The notes: generated by a model from the letters alone, not told the origin. 29,831 nucleotides of DNA from CAZWHE01 sp964633825 (GCA_964633825.1 CAZWHE010000032.1:1-29831); one strand, 5' to 3'. Positions 21,178 to 29,466 are shown, counted from the first letter of the stretch. Numbers and translations: made by a program.

Positions 21178-23815
21178 AGACGAGCACAATGGAAGCACCG
21201 CGGCTGAAAGTTCTTCATCCGCCGTCTCGCTCGAGGAAGTGATCGAAAAGTACCTCGAGGAACTGGCTCGAGGGAAGACTCCCGACCGGGAAGCTTGCCT
21301 GAAAGCGCATCCATCGCTGGCCACCGCGCTGAAGGGTGTGTTCAAGACGCTCGATTTCGTCGAGAAGACGAGCAGGTCGTTCAACGGGGCCAAGCTCGAA
21401 GCGGGACAGCGGCTCGGCGAGTACAGGATCGTCCGCGAAGTGGCCCGCGGAGGAATGGGCGTGGTCTACGAGGCGGTGCAGGCTTCGCTGGACCGCCGTG
21501 TGGCCTTGAAGGTCCTCCCCTTCGGAGCCCTGCTTTCGGAAACCGCCGCGGAGCGCTTTGCCAGGGAAGCAGCGACGGCCGGCCGTCTCCATCACACCAA
21601 CATCGTTCCCATCTACGCGGTGGGGGAAGAACGGGGCATCCATTACTACGCGATGCAGTACATCGAGGGGAGCTCCCTGTCGGAACACCTGAAGATGCTG
21701 CGTGACAGGGGAAAGCCGACCGGCCGGGAACACTTCGAGCGGGTGGCCCGCTGGAGCCGGCAGGTGGCCGAGGCCCTGGCCTATGCCCATAGAGAAGGAA
21801 TCATCCACCGCGACATCAAGCCGTCGAACCTTCTGCTCGACAGCCGGGACAACATATGGATCACTGATTTCGGCCTTGCGAGGGCGGAGAGCCATGCGAC
21901 GATCACGATGACGGGCGACGTGATCGGCACGGCCCGGTACATGTCGCCGGAACAGGCGCGCGGAGGGAAGGGGCGTCTCGACGAACGGACCGACATTTAT
22001 TCGTTGGGAGTCACCCTCTACGAGCTCCTGGCCTTGATGCCGGCATTCGACGGCGACTCGCGCGAAGCCGTGCTCAACCGGGTGGCCATGGCGCAGGCCG
22101 CCCCCCTCCGGAAAGTTGTGCGCGCGATTCCGAAGGACCTGGAAACCATCGTGGCCAAGTGCATGGAGAAAGAGCCGGTGCAGCGTTATCGGAGCGCGCA
22201 GGAGCTTGCCGAAGACTGCAGGCGCTTTTGCGCGGGAGAATCGATCCTTGCACGGCGAACGCCGCTGGCGGTGAAAGCGGCGCGTTTTTTCAAGCGATAC
22301 CGTCTCAGGGTAATGGGCGTTCTGCTGGTGCTGGCCCTGGCGATCGCCATGGTGGTTCTGGCGGTCAAAGTCCGCCGGACCCGGGGGCAGAGCCGCCTCG
22401 ACGAGGCTTTCGATATCGTTCTTGTCGAGGGGGACTCGAAGCGCGCCTCGCGGCTCCTCGACGAGGCGGAATCGCTCGGCATCGGCTCTGCGGAGCTCTA
22501 CCTCTGCCGCGGCCTGGTTCCCTTGTGGAACGGCCGCCCGCACGATGCCATGGCCTTCCTGTCCGAGGCGTTGAAACGCGACCCCGCCAATGTCGAGGCC
22601 TGTCTCGCCATGGCTTTGGCCTGCAACATGACCACCGATTTCGTTGAAGGCCGCCGCTTTTTCGAGAGAGTCGCCGGCCGCGAGATCACCACCTCGCTCG
22701 GGTGGCTGCTCCACGGTCATGCCTTGAGCAGCTTTCAGGGGAGCACTGCGATCGAGTCGTTCAACCGGGCGATCGAGCTCAAGCCCGATTTCGTCCCCGC
22801 CATTCTGGCCCGTTCTTACTACCGGGCGAACCGGCTGCTGAACCTGGGCGACCGCGCGGAGCTCGAGCCGATGCTCGATGATTCGGATGCGTTCGTCGTC
22901 TGCCGCCCCAACCTGTCCGGTTCCTATGCGTACCGGGCCAGAAACTGGTTGTATGCCGCCGCCTACGCGGGCACCCAGCCGGAAATGAAACGGAGCCGGG
23001 AAGAGTGGCTGGCGAACTGCCGGAGCGATCTGGATACGGCGCTCGCGCTGCGGGGCGGCGGCAATTCTTTCCCGCTGTTTATAGAGGGCATCTATTTCTT
23101 CGACATCGGCGATTTTCACGGGGCGGCCGAATCCCTGGCCGAAGCGATCGCCGTCAACCGCGCGGCGTCGAGATCCGTCGATTTCACTCTGATTTTCAAG
23201 CGGGTGATCGCGCTCTACGCCCTCGGTGAAGTGAAGAAGGCTCTGGAGGAGGTCGAGGCGATACGAGATCCCATGCCCGGTTACTATCCCTTGTCGCTGA
23301 TCCGTTCCTTCCTGTTGGCCGAAGCCGGCCGCCTCGACGAAGCCCGGAAGGTCTGCCGGTCCAACATGAAAAAATACGGGGAGAACGCCACGGCCTTCTT
23401 TCTGTTTGCCGTTGGGATGGAGCTGCTCGGCGATCGGGAGGCCTCGAGATCTGCCGCCGAGGAGTTCGCCGCGCGCGATGCCCGGAGAATCGTTTTCGAG
23501 GACGCCAGCCAGGCGGCCCACGGTCCGGCCACGAAATATCTCCTGGGACGGTTGAGCGCCGGCGAGCTGCTGTCGGCGGCCGAGCGGCATCCGGGCCGCT
23601 GCTGCGAGTTCGCCTTCTACGTCGGCCTGCGCGAGCTGGGACGGTGGAACCGAGAGGCCGGGCTGGCGGCACTCGAAAAGTGTATTGGAACGGGCGTGGT
23701 CATTTTCGGTGAGTACGATCTCGCTCAAGGGCTCCTCGCCCGGGCCGAGACCGATCCCGGCTGGCCTCGGTGGCTGAAGCCGAAAGTCCCTGAATCGCCG
23801 GCCCCGGATAAATAA
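21167..23815 (+). CDS. Membrane Ser/Thr protein kinase with TPR-like sensor domain
   Basis: An 882-residue receptor kinase. Residues about 20-70 are a short helical region (VIEKYLEELARGKTPDREAC) often found before such kinases. The kinase domain spans about 85-355: ARGGMGVVYEAV, Lys115 in RRVALKVLP, HRDIKPSN with Asp216, DFG at 234-236, MSPEQARG and DIYSLGVTLYEL. One membrane helix follows at about 382-401. The C-terminal 480 residues are helical repeats (AESLGIGSAELYLCRGLVPL, DAMAFLSEALKRDPANVEA and others) that look like TPRs, likely outside the cytoplasm as a ligand or peptide sensor. All catalytic residues are intact. The start overlaps the sigma gene by 11 bases. Confidence 0.92.
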   Translation: MPFEDEHNGSTAAESSSSAVSLEEVIEKYLEELARGKTPDREACLKAHPSLATALKGVFKTLDFVEKTSRSFNGAKLEAGQRLGEYRIVREVARGGMGVVYEAVQASLDRRVALKVLPFGALLSETAAERFAREAATAGRLHHTNIVPIYAVGEERGIHYYAMQYIEGSSLSEHLKMLRDRGKPTGREHFERVARWSRQVAEALAYAHREGIIHRDIKPSNLLLDSRDNIWITDFGLARAESHATITMTGDVIGTARYMSPEQARGGKGRLDERTDIYSLGVTLYELLALMPAFDGDSREAVLNRVAMAQAAPLRKVVRAIPKDLETIVAKCMEKEPVQRYRSAQELAEDCRRFCAGESILARRTPLAVKAARFFKRYRLRVMGVLLVLALAIAMVVLAVKVRRTRGQSRLDEAFDIVLVEGDSKRASRLLDEAESLGIGSAELYLCRGLVPLWNGRPHDAMAFLSEALKRDPANVEACLAMALACNMTTDFVEGRRFFERVAGREITTSLGWLLHGHALSSFQGSTAIESFNRAIELKPDFVPAILARSYYRANRLLNLGDRAELEPMLDDSDAFVVCRPNLSGSYAYRARNWLYAAAYAGTQPEMKRSREEWLANCRSDLDTALALRGGGNSFPLFIEGIYFFDIGDFHGAAESLAEAIAVNRAASRSVDFTLIFKRVIALYALGEVKKALEEVEAIRDPMPGYYPLSLIRSFLLAEAGRLDEARKVCRSNMKKYGENATAFFLFAVGMELLGDREASRSAAEEFAARDARRIVFEDASQAAHGPATKYLLGRLSAGELLSAAERHPGRCCEFAFYVGLRELGRWNREAGLAALEKCIGTGVVIFGEYDLAQGLLARAETDPGWPRWLKPKVPESPAPDK

Positions 23816-23867
23816 TTCACGAAACAGGGATCGGCTGCTTCTGTATGGTATGGAAAAAGGAGAAACA

Positions 23868-24188
23868 ATGTCTTTTATCAAGCTCGATGAGATTACCCGG
23901 GCCGAGCCCGTGAAGGGCTTCCATGCCCGCTTCGTTCATTCCGAAAAGATGACCTTCGCATACTGGGACGCCGATTCCGGATCGATCGTGCCCGAGCATT
24001 CCCATCCTCACGAGCAGATCTGCTGCGTCCTCGAAGGGAAGCTCGAGCTCACCGTCGGCTCGGACACGGGGGTCATGGAGTTCGGAACGATCGCCGTGAT
24101 CCCGCCGAACGTGTCCCATAAAGGCCGGGCCCTGACCGATTGCCGGATCATCGATGTCTTTCACCCGGCGCGGGATGATTACAGATAA
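23868..24188 (+). CDS. Single-domain cupin protein (KdgF-like)
   Basis: A 106-residue cupin. Motif 1 is PEHSHPHEQICCVLEGKLEL, giving the His, His, Glu metal ligands, and motif 2 is IPPNVSHKGRAL with the last His. These bind Fe, Mn, Ni or Zn. Many proteins of this size and motif wording are KdgF-like and linearise uronates, but small cupins vary widely and no sugar gene is near. The ATG at 23868 has AAGGAG at 23857-23862; an in-frame ATG at 23850 would cut into that site. No signal peptide is present. Confidence 0.87.
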   Translation: MSFIKLDEITRAEPVKGFHARFVHSEKMTFAYWDADSGSIVPEHSHPHEQICCVLEGKLELTVGSDTGVMEFGTIAVIPPNVSHKGRALTDCRIIDVFHPARDDYR

Positions 24189-24312
24189 TCGAAGTGCGGA
24201 CGGCGTCATTTTCGGCTATGCTCCATGCAGGTTGTAATTCCTTTTCCCTTCCCGAGGGGCCGTTCGTTTCGGGACGGGCGGAATGAATTTCGTGTTGTGA
24301 AAGGAGAGAATC

Positions 24313-24522
24313 ATGACGGACAGCGTTTACAAAGTCATCGAGCTGGTGGGAACGAGCAGCGAGTCCTGGGAGAAGGCGGTGGCCGCGGCGGTTGGAAAGG
24401 CGGGCCAGAGCCTAAAGGACCTCAGGATCGCCGAGGTTTCAGAGCTCGACGTGCAGATCAAGGACGGGAAGGTCGAGGCCTACCGCGCAAAGGTGAAGGT
24501 CTCCTTCAAGTTCAAGGATTGA
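24313..24522 (+). CDS. Dodecin-family protein lacking the usual flavin-stacking residues
   Basis: A 69-residue dodecin fold (VYKVIELVGTSSESWEKAV, LKDLRIAEVSELDVQI, AYRAKVKVSFKF). Dodecins form hollow 12-subunit balls that store flavins or other ligands in the cytoplasm. In the Halobacterium protein the isoalloxazine ring stacks on Trp36 and contacts Gln55. The equivalent positions here look like Ile39 (LRIAEV) and Arg58 (AYRAK), so flavin binding is doubtful; a related bacterial group shares this wording. The start is fixed by GAAAGGAG upstream. The 124-base gap before the gene holds one short hairpin and no gene. Confidence 0.9.
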   Translation: MTDSVYKVIELVGTSSESWEKAVAAAVGKAGQSLKDLRIAEVSELDVQIKDGKVEAYRAKVKVSFKFKD

Positions 24523-24580
24523 TCGCTGGTCCGCCGGTGGTAGGAATGCGCCGCACCTCTTGTTTTGCGAGGAGTCCCCT

Positions 24581-24988
24581 GTGAACGAGGCGGCCGGTCA
24601 CCGGGTTGTCCCGCTTCTGTTGGCGGGCATTGTTGTTCATTGTTTTCATGTGATGGAAGAGTTCGTGACGCGCTTTCACGAACGCTTCCCGCAAATGCTG
24701 GGGCTGGAAGTCTGGTCGGACGATTTTTTCGTGACAGTCAATCTCGGCCTGATTTCGCTCTTTGTTCTGTCGGCAATCGGGTTGCAGAAGTCTTTCCGTC
24801 CCGCATACGTTCCGGTTTGGTTTCTTGCGATCGCCATGGTCCTGAACGGCGTGGCTCATCCGGCCCTTGCGATCCGGGCCGGCGGTTATTTCCCCGGTCT
24901 CGTCACCTCTCCCGTCGCGGGAGTTGTCGGTGTGTTCCTGTTCGGGAGACTCTGGAAGGCGGCTTGCCGTCCGGAACGAGCGCGGTAA
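24581..24988 (+). CDS. HXXEE-domain membrane protein
   Basis: A 135-residue protein with about four membrane helices. The family signature is HCFHVMEEF with His23, Glu26 and Glu27, followed later by NGVAHPALAIRAGGYFPGLV, the second conserved Asn/His block. Function is unknown; the buried His and Glu suggest a metal or proton role. I choose GTG at 24581 because GCGAGGAG lies seven bases upstream; an in-frame TTG at 24560 lacks a site. It ends 13 bases before the phosphofructokinase GTG, so co-transcription is likely. Confidence 0.8.
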   Translation: MNEAAGHRVVPLLLAGIVVHCFHVMEEFVTRFHERFPQMLGLEVWSDDFFVTVNLGLISLFVLSAIGLQKSFRPAYVPVWFLAIAMVLNGVAHPALAIRAGGYFPGLVTSPVAGVVGVFLFGRLWKAACRPERAR

Positions 24989-25001
24989 CGGAGGTATTGC
25001 A

Positions 25002-26198
25002 GTGGCGAACAAGAAGAAAGGCATTATCGCGATCCTGACGGGCGGCGGCGATGTTCCGGGGCTCAACCCCGCGATCCGGGCGGTCACGGTCAGGGCGATC
25101 CGCGAGGGCTACCGGGTGATCGGCATCCGCCGCGGTTGGGCCGGCGCCGTCGACCTGATTCGCGACAAGAAAGCCGACAACAGCGCCAATTTCCAGGTCC
25201 TGACCGAGGAGCTTGTCAACAAGGTGGGGAGGACGGGCGGGACCTTTCTGCACACCTCGCGGACGAATCCCGGCCGCGTCGCCGGAGCGGACGTGCCGCC
25301 CCGCCTGCAAAAAACCTACAGCGCCGGGACGAACGACCTGACGCCCGAGGTGATCAAGAACCTCGATTTCCTCGGCGTGGACTATCTCATTCCCATCGGC
25401 GGGGACGACACCCTCAGCTACGGCGTTCGGCTCTACAAGGAAGGGGTCAGGGTCCTGGCCATTCCCAAGACGATGGACAACGACGTTCCCGGGACGGACT
25501 ACTGCATCGGCTTCAGCACCTGCGTGACGAGAACGATCATGATGGCCAACAACCTGAGGACGTCGGCCGGCTCGCACGAGAGGTTTCTCGTTCTCGAGGT
25601 ATTCGGACGCTACGCCGGGTTTACGGCCATGCTGCCCACCATGGCGGGCGCGGCGAACCGGTGCGTCATTCCCGAGTGCAAGTTCGACGTGGAGAGGCTG
25701 GCCGAGCTGCTCACGGGCGACCGGCGGGAGAACCCGAGCCGATATTCGGTCGTCATCGTGTCGGAGGGAGCGATGTTCGAGGGGGGGGAGATGGTCTACA
25801 AGGAGAGCGAGAAGGACGCCTACGGCCACGCCAAGCTCGGCGGCATGGGCGATCTCGTGTCGGCCAAGCTGAAGGAGCTCTCCCCCCCGCACAACGACGG
25901 GAAGCCCGTGAACGTGATCAACCAGAAGCTCGGCTACCTGGTGAGGGGCGGCGATCCCGACGCCATCGACTCGATCGTGCCCATGGCGTACGGGAACCTG
26001 GCGCTCGACCTGATTCTCAAGGGGATTCACGGCCGCCTCGTGGTGCTGAAGAACGGGCGTTACGATAACGTTCCCATCGACGTGGTGACGAGCTCGAAGA
26101 AGATCGTCAACGTGGAGAGGCATTACAACAAGGAGAGGCTGCGCCCCTTCTACAAGAGCTTCGAGATGCAGCCCCTGTTCATCATGGAGAGCGAATAG
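25002..26198 (+). CDS. pfp: Pyrophosphate-dependent 6-phosphofructokinase
   Basis: A 398-residue phosphofructokinase that interconverts fructose 6-phosphate and fructose 1,6-bisphosphate. LTGGGDVPGLN at 12-22 is the phosphate-binding start. Two residues set the phosphoryl donor. ATP enzymes read GGDG and PGTIDND. This protein reads GGDD (133-136) and PKTMDND (155-161), the Asp and Lys pair that favours pyrophosphate. Other sugar-binding parts, such as VLEVFGRYAGFTA and VIVSEGA, are standard. PPi use makes the step reversible and saves ATP, common in anaerobes. It starts with GTG at 25002 behind GGAGG; reading further upstream in frame overlaps the HXXEE gene and is unlikely. Confidence 0.93.
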   Translation: MANKKKGIIAILTGGGDVPGLNPAIRAVTVRAIREGYRVIGIRRGWAGAVDLIRDKKADNSANFQVLTEELVNKVGRTGGTFLHTSRTNPGRVAGADVPPRLQKTYSAGTNDLTPEVIKNLDFLGVDYLIPIGGDDTLSYGVRLYKEGVRVLAIPKTMDNDVPGTDYCIGFSTCVTRTIMMANNLRTSAGSHERFLVLEVFGRYAGFTAMLPTMAGAANRCVIPECKFDVERLAELLTGDRRENPSRYSVVIVSEGAMFEGGEMVYKESEKDAYGHAKLGGMGDLVSAKLKELSPPHNDGKPVNVINQKLGYLVRGGDPDAIDSIVPMAYGNLALDLILKGIHGRLVVLKNGRYDNVPIDVVTSSKKIVNVERHYNKERLRPFYKSFEMQPLFIMESE

Positions 26199-26714
26199 AT
26201 GCAGCCCCCTTCCGTGAAGATCCGGCAATACCGGCCCGATGACCTCGAGCAGTGCCGGTCGCTCTGGGCCGAAATGGTCCAGCGCCACAGGGACATCTTC
26301 GACGATCCGACGATCGGGGGGGACCGGCCCGGGCTCGAGTTCGACGGCCACCTCGAGCGGGTGACGGCCGAGCGGGTCTGGGTCGCCGAGACGGGCGGCG
26401 AGCTCGTGGGGCTCACGTCGCTGATCCTGGAGGGCGAGCAGGCCGAGGTGGAGCCGATCGTTGTCTCGTCCGGGCGCCGCGGCGCCGGGATCGGGAGGAA
26501 GCTCCTCGACCGCGCCGTCGAGGAGGCGCGGGAGCTCGGCGTTCTCTGTCTCGGCGCAAAGCCCGTCGCCAGAAACAAGGAGGCGATCTCTTTTTTCCAT
26601 GAGTCCGGGTTCAAGACCCTGGGCCACATTCATCTCTTCATGTGGCTCGGCCCCCCCGGGCAGTGCCAATGGAAAGAGGGTCCCGAGCTTTTCGGAAAGA
26701 AATTCGATATCTGA
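26199..26714 (+). CDS. GNAT-family N-acetyltransferase
   Basis: A 171-residue acetyltransferase. The acetyl-CoA motif A is VEPIVVSSGRRGAGIGRKLL at about 86-106, with RRGAGIG as the pyrophosphate loop. The N-terminal VKIRQYRPDDLEQCRSLW and the C-terminal NKEAISFFHESGFKTLGHIH (motif B) complete the fold. The substrate is unknown; amines, antibiotics and protein N-termini are all possible for this family. It begins at the base right after the phosphofructokinase stop, so it depends on reinitiation or a site inside that gene. The C-terminal tail ending KKFDI is an unusual extension. Confidence 0.88.
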   Translation: MQPPSVKIRQYRPDDLEQCRSLWAEMVQRHRDIFDDPTIGGDRPGLEFDGHLERVTAERVWVAETGGELVGLTSLILEGEQAEVEPIVVSSGRRGAGIGRKLLDRAVEEARELGVLCLGAKPVARNKEAISFFHESGFKTLGHIHLFMWLGPPGQCQWKEGPELFGKKFDI

Positions 26715-26747
26715 GCGCTGCCGCCGGCAGCCGGGAAAGGAGAAGCA

Positions 26748-27245
26748 ATGAACACGGAAGGACTGGCGCAATACGCCGACCAGGTCTACAAGGCCACGAT
26801 CGGCTTGATGAAAATGGTTCCCGAAAACAAGCTCGACTGGCGTCCCTCTGACGAGAACAACTGGATGACCGTGGGCCAGCTCCTCGAGCACCTGACATGC
26901 TCCACCGGCCTCTGCATGAAGGGCTTCATCACGGGAGAGTGGCCCGAGATTCCCGAGGGCGAGATGCTGCCGCCTGCCGAAAAGCTGCCCGCCTCGCCGA
27001 GCGTGGCGGACGCGGTCGAAAAGACCGAAGCGGACCGCAAGCTCACGGCGGGCCTGCTGGCCGAGCTGTCGGACGATGACTTCGACAACAGGATCGTTAC
27101 GGCGCCTTGGGACCCCACCGAGCAGCCCCTCTGGAACCAGCTCTTCATGATGGTCGAGCACCAGATCAATCACAAAGCGTCGCTCTTCGCCTATCTGAAG
27201 CTTCTGGGCGTCGAGGTCAACACGGGGCATCTCTACGGGATGTAG
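26748..27245 (+). CDS. DinB/YfiT-type metal-binding four-helix protein
   Basis: A 165-residue DinB-fold protein. The metal ligands are His48 in GQLLEHL and His138 plus His142 in MVEHQINHKASLF, the usual three-His pattern. Members include thiol-S-transferases that use bacillithiol or mycothiol and other small-molecule enzymes, so a detoxification or thiol role is plausible but unproven. FDNRIVTAPWDPTE is the mid-protein loop. An AAAGGAG site fixes the ATG at 26748. A second, separate DinB-like gene starts at 29537. Confidence 0.85.
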   Translation: MNTEGLAQYADQVYKATIGLMKMVPENKLDWRPSDENNWMTVGQLLEHLTCSTGLCMKGFITGEWPEIPEGEMLPPAEKLPASPSVADAVEKTEADRKLTAGLLAELSDDDFDNRIVTAPWDPTEQPLWNQLFMMVEHQINHKASLFAYLKLLGVEVNTGHLYGM

Positions 27246-27279
27246 AGGAGGCGCGCCCTGCCGCGAGGTGTGTCCCTTC

Positions 27280-27951
27280 ATGGATGATTATTACTCTCGA
27301 AGCCTGTCCGGCGAGAGGCTGCGCCGCTGTTACGAGGCGGCGCCCCCCCGGGTGAAGCAGTATCTCGATGCCGAGATCGCCTTCGTGATTTCCAGAGTCA
27401 AGCCGACCGACACGGTCCTCGAGCTCGGGTGCGGTTACGGCCGTGCGGCTCAGGCCTTCGCGCCGGCGGCCGGGAAGGTCGTCGGGATCGACACGTCGTC
27501 CGAGAGCATCGAGCTGGCCCGCAGGGAGGCCCCGCCGGGAGGATCATGCGAGTTCCTGGAAATGAACGCCCTCGACATGGTGTTCCCTGACGATCATTTC
27601 GACGTGGTCGCCTGCATCCAGAACGGGATCTCGGCCTTCGGCGTGGACCGGCTCGAGCTTCTCAGGGAGGCGGTGCGCGTCGCCCGGCCCGGAGGGCGGA
27701 TCCTCTTTTCGAGTTATTCCGGGCGGTTCTGGCCCGATCGGTTGGAGTGGTTCGAGATCCAGGCCGATCTCGGGCTCGTGGGCGAGATCGACCGTGACGC
27801 CACGGGGGACGGCGTCATCGTCTGCCGGGACGGCTTTCGAGCGACCACGGTCACTCCCGGAGAGTTCGAATCGCTCTCTGCCGAGCTCGGCATGAAGCCC
27901 GAGATCACAGAGGTCGACGGCTCGTCCCTTTTTTGCGAGCTCGTGAAATAA
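27280..27951 (+). CDS. Class I SAM-dependent methyltransferase
   Basis: A 223-residue methyltransferase. SAM motif I is VLELGCGYGRAAQAFAP, the acidic strand end is VVGIDTSSESIELARRE, and VFPDDHFDVVACIQNGISAF is motif II. ARPGGRILFSSYSGRFW is post-motif III. The end of the protein is rich in acidic residues and has a final strand DGSSLFCELVK. It is not closely like the enzyme at 1017. The substrate is unknown. ATG 27280 is used with GAGG 11 bases upstream; an in-frame GTG at 27268 is possible. It ends 14 bases before the racemase. Confidence 0.85.
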   Translation: MDDYYSRSLSGERLRRCYEAAPPRVKQYLDAEIAFVISRVKPTDTVLELGCGYGRAAQAFAPAAGKVVGIDTSSESIELARREAPPGGSCEFLEMNALDMVFPDDHFDVVACIQNGISAFGVDRLELLREAVRVARPGGRILFSSYSGRFWPDRLEWFEIQADLGLVGEIDRDATGDGVIVCRDGFRATTVTPGEFESLSAELGMKPEITEVDGSSLFCELVK

Positions 27952-27965
27952 AGGACGGAGAAAAC

Positions 27966-28664
27966 ATGGCGAAACATATTGGAATCGTCGCCTGCAGCGC
28001 CGAGGGGGCCGCGCTCTGCTATCGCACGATCTGCAAAGAGGCGCCTTCCCTGATGGGCGAAGAGATGCACCCCGAGATCACCATGCACACCCACCCGCTC
28101 GGGAATTACATGAAACTGATTCGTTCGGGCGACTGGGACGGTGTGGGGGACCTCATGTTCTCTTCGGCGCGCATTCTCGCCAAGGCGGGCGCCGGTGTCG
28201 CCGTCTGTCCGGGCAACACGATCCCCCCGGCGGTCGGCCGGGTCGAAGAAGCGTCTCCCCTCCCGTGGCTTCCCATCGCCGAGGTGGTGGCCCGGGAAGC
28301 CCGCAAGCGCGGTTTCACCCGCCTGGGCATCACGGGCACGAGCTTTCTGATGACCGGCCCCGTCTATCCCGAGAAGCTCGCCGCCCATGGAATATCGAGC
28401 GAAATCCCCGACGAAGATGACAGGGAAAGGATCGACCGCATTATCTTTAGCGAGCTCGTCAACGGTGTTTTCACCGAGGAGTCGAGGCTCATTTTCAACG
28501 ACGTGATCGGGAGGCTCGGGGAGAAGGGCTGCCGGGCCGCGGTCCTGGGGTGCACGGAGATTCCCCTGCTCGTCGATCCCGGGGACTGCCCGCTGCCCGT
28601 GCTTGATTCGACGCGTCTGCTCGCCCGGGCCGCCCTCGAAAAGGCGCTGGGAGATAACAAATGA
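27966..28664 (+). CDS. Aspartate/glutamate racemase family protein
   Basis: A 232-residue protein of the two-cysteine racemase family. The second catalytic Cys196 is clear in LGCTEIPLL. The first site normally reads CNT; here it is CPGNT (Cys81, Asn84, Thr85), so the Cys sits two residues earlier and a Gly occupies the usual place. Related proteins with a CPxNT wording seem to exist, so this may be a subgroup with changed substrate. It likely inverts an amino acid alpha-carbon without cofactor. GGAG precedes ATG 27966. Its stop overlaps the PAS gene in ATGA, coupling the two. Confidence 0.82.
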   Translation: MAKHIGIVACSAEGAALCYRTICKEAPSLMGEEMHPEITMHTHPLGNYMKLIRSGDWDGVGDLMFSSARILAKAGAGVAVCPGNTIPPAVGRVEEASPLPWLPIAEVVAREARKRGFTRLGITGTSFLMTGPVYPEKLAAHGISSEIPDEDDRERIDRIIFSELVNGVFTEESRLIFNDVIGRLGEKGCRAAVLGCTEIPLLVDPGDCPLPVLDSTRLLARAALEKALGDNK

Positions 28665-29014
28665 TCGATGCCGGCATCATGGCGGCCCTGCTCGACAGCC
28701 TCAAAGATCCGGTTCTGTTCGCCGACAGGGGGCACACCATCCTCTACATGAACCGGGCCGCCGTCTCTCATTACAAAGAGGGAGAATCCCTGGTCGGGCG
28801 TTCTCTCTTCGACTGCCATAACGAAAAGTCACGAGAAACCATCATCGAAGTCCTGGCCGCCATGGAGGCCGGCGAGGAAGAGCGACTCATCACCGATAAC
28901 GACAAACACCGGATTTTCATGCGCGCCGTGAGAGACAAGGAAGGACGCCTTCTCGGCTACTACGAGCGATATGAGCCGCCGGCCCTGATAAAGCCGCCGG
29001 GACAAAAAGAATAG
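28661..29014 (+). CDS. Small PAS-domain protein
   Basis: A 117-residue protein made almost entirely of one PAS domain. The fold can be followed through DSLKDPVLFADRGHTILYMN, EGESLVGRSLFDCHNEKS and a final strand KEGRLLGYYERYEP. The DCHN.KS wording resembles the PAS part of DUF438 proteins. It has no histidine kinase, cyclase or DNA-binding part, so it must signal by contact with another protein, perhaps the racemase with which it is translationally coupled through a 4-base ATGA overlap. It may bind a small ligand or heme; no direct evidence is visible. Confidence 0.8.
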   Translation: MIDAGIMAALLDSLKDPVLFADRGHTILYMNRAAVSHYKEGESLVGRSLFDCHNEKSRETIIEVLAAMEAGEEERLITDNDKHRIFMRAVRDKEGRLLGYYERYEPPALIKPPGQKE

Positions 29015-29061
29015 GTGCTCCTTTCGACACTCCCCGTTCATCCGATGCAAGGGTTTCGGCA

Positions 29062-29089
29062 TTGTCTTTTTTAGCGAAACTGCTATAAT
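29062..29089 (+). promoter_or_regulatory. Sigma-70-type promoter for the two-CW gene
   Basis: TTGTCT (29062-29067) and an extended perfect -10, TGCTATAAT (29081-29089), are 16 bases apart. Transcription would start near 29096, about 44 bases before the ATG at 29140. Confidence 0.7.
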
Positions 29090-29139
29090 CTGCGGCCGAT
29101 ATACTTATATGGACGCCCGAGGAGTGGCCGGAGTGACCG

Positions 29140-29466
29140 ATGGCTGAAAAACTGAATTGCTGGGAGTTCAAGAAGTGCGGCCGCGAGCCCGGAGGGGAGA
29201 AAGTCAAGGAGCACGGCGTCTGTCCGGCCGCGGCTGACGATGCGCTCGACGGCGCCAACAGGGGTAAAAAGGGGGGGCGGATCTGCTGGATGGTATCGGG
29301 GACTTTCCATGAAGATGAAAAGCAGGGGGATTACACTCAAAAGCTCAAGACCTGCCTCAAATGCTCCTTTCTGAACGAAGTGAGCGATCAGGAGGGCAGG
29401 GACTTCGTTCTCATCAAGAAACCGGCCCCCGAGCGCGAAGAAGAAGCCGGCGGCGCTGCGAGCTGA
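29140..29466 (+). CDS. Two-CW domain cysteine-rich protein
   Basis: A 108-residue protein with the two-CW pattern: NCWEFKKCGREPGG near the start, GVCPAAADD, GRICWMVSGTF, then LKTCLKCSFLNEV. Two Cys-Trp pairs and further Cys residues probably bind a metal or form an iron-sulfur-like site. This domain is often found beside or fused to PAS and chemosensory domains, and here it follows a small PAS gene, although it has its own promoter and is 125 bases away. The C-terminus is a Glu/Ala-rich tail. The start is supported by GGAG sites in 29115-29135. Confidence 0.8.
   Translation: MAEKLNCWEFKKCGREPGGEKVKEHGVCPAAADDALDGANRGKKGGRICWMVSGTFHEDEKQGDYTQKLKTCLKCSFLNEVSDQEGRDFVLIKKPAPEREEEAGGAAS

Noticed and set aside
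21215..23881. An 888-codon open frame on the - strand opposite the kinase gene, and similar long antisense frames at 19006-21393, 24903-27281 and 9002-10144
   Set aside because: Their proteins show no family motifs and are rich in Arg, Gly, Pro and Glu. The + strand frames there have complete catalytic motifs and ribosome sites. High GC at third positions makes such mirror frames common.
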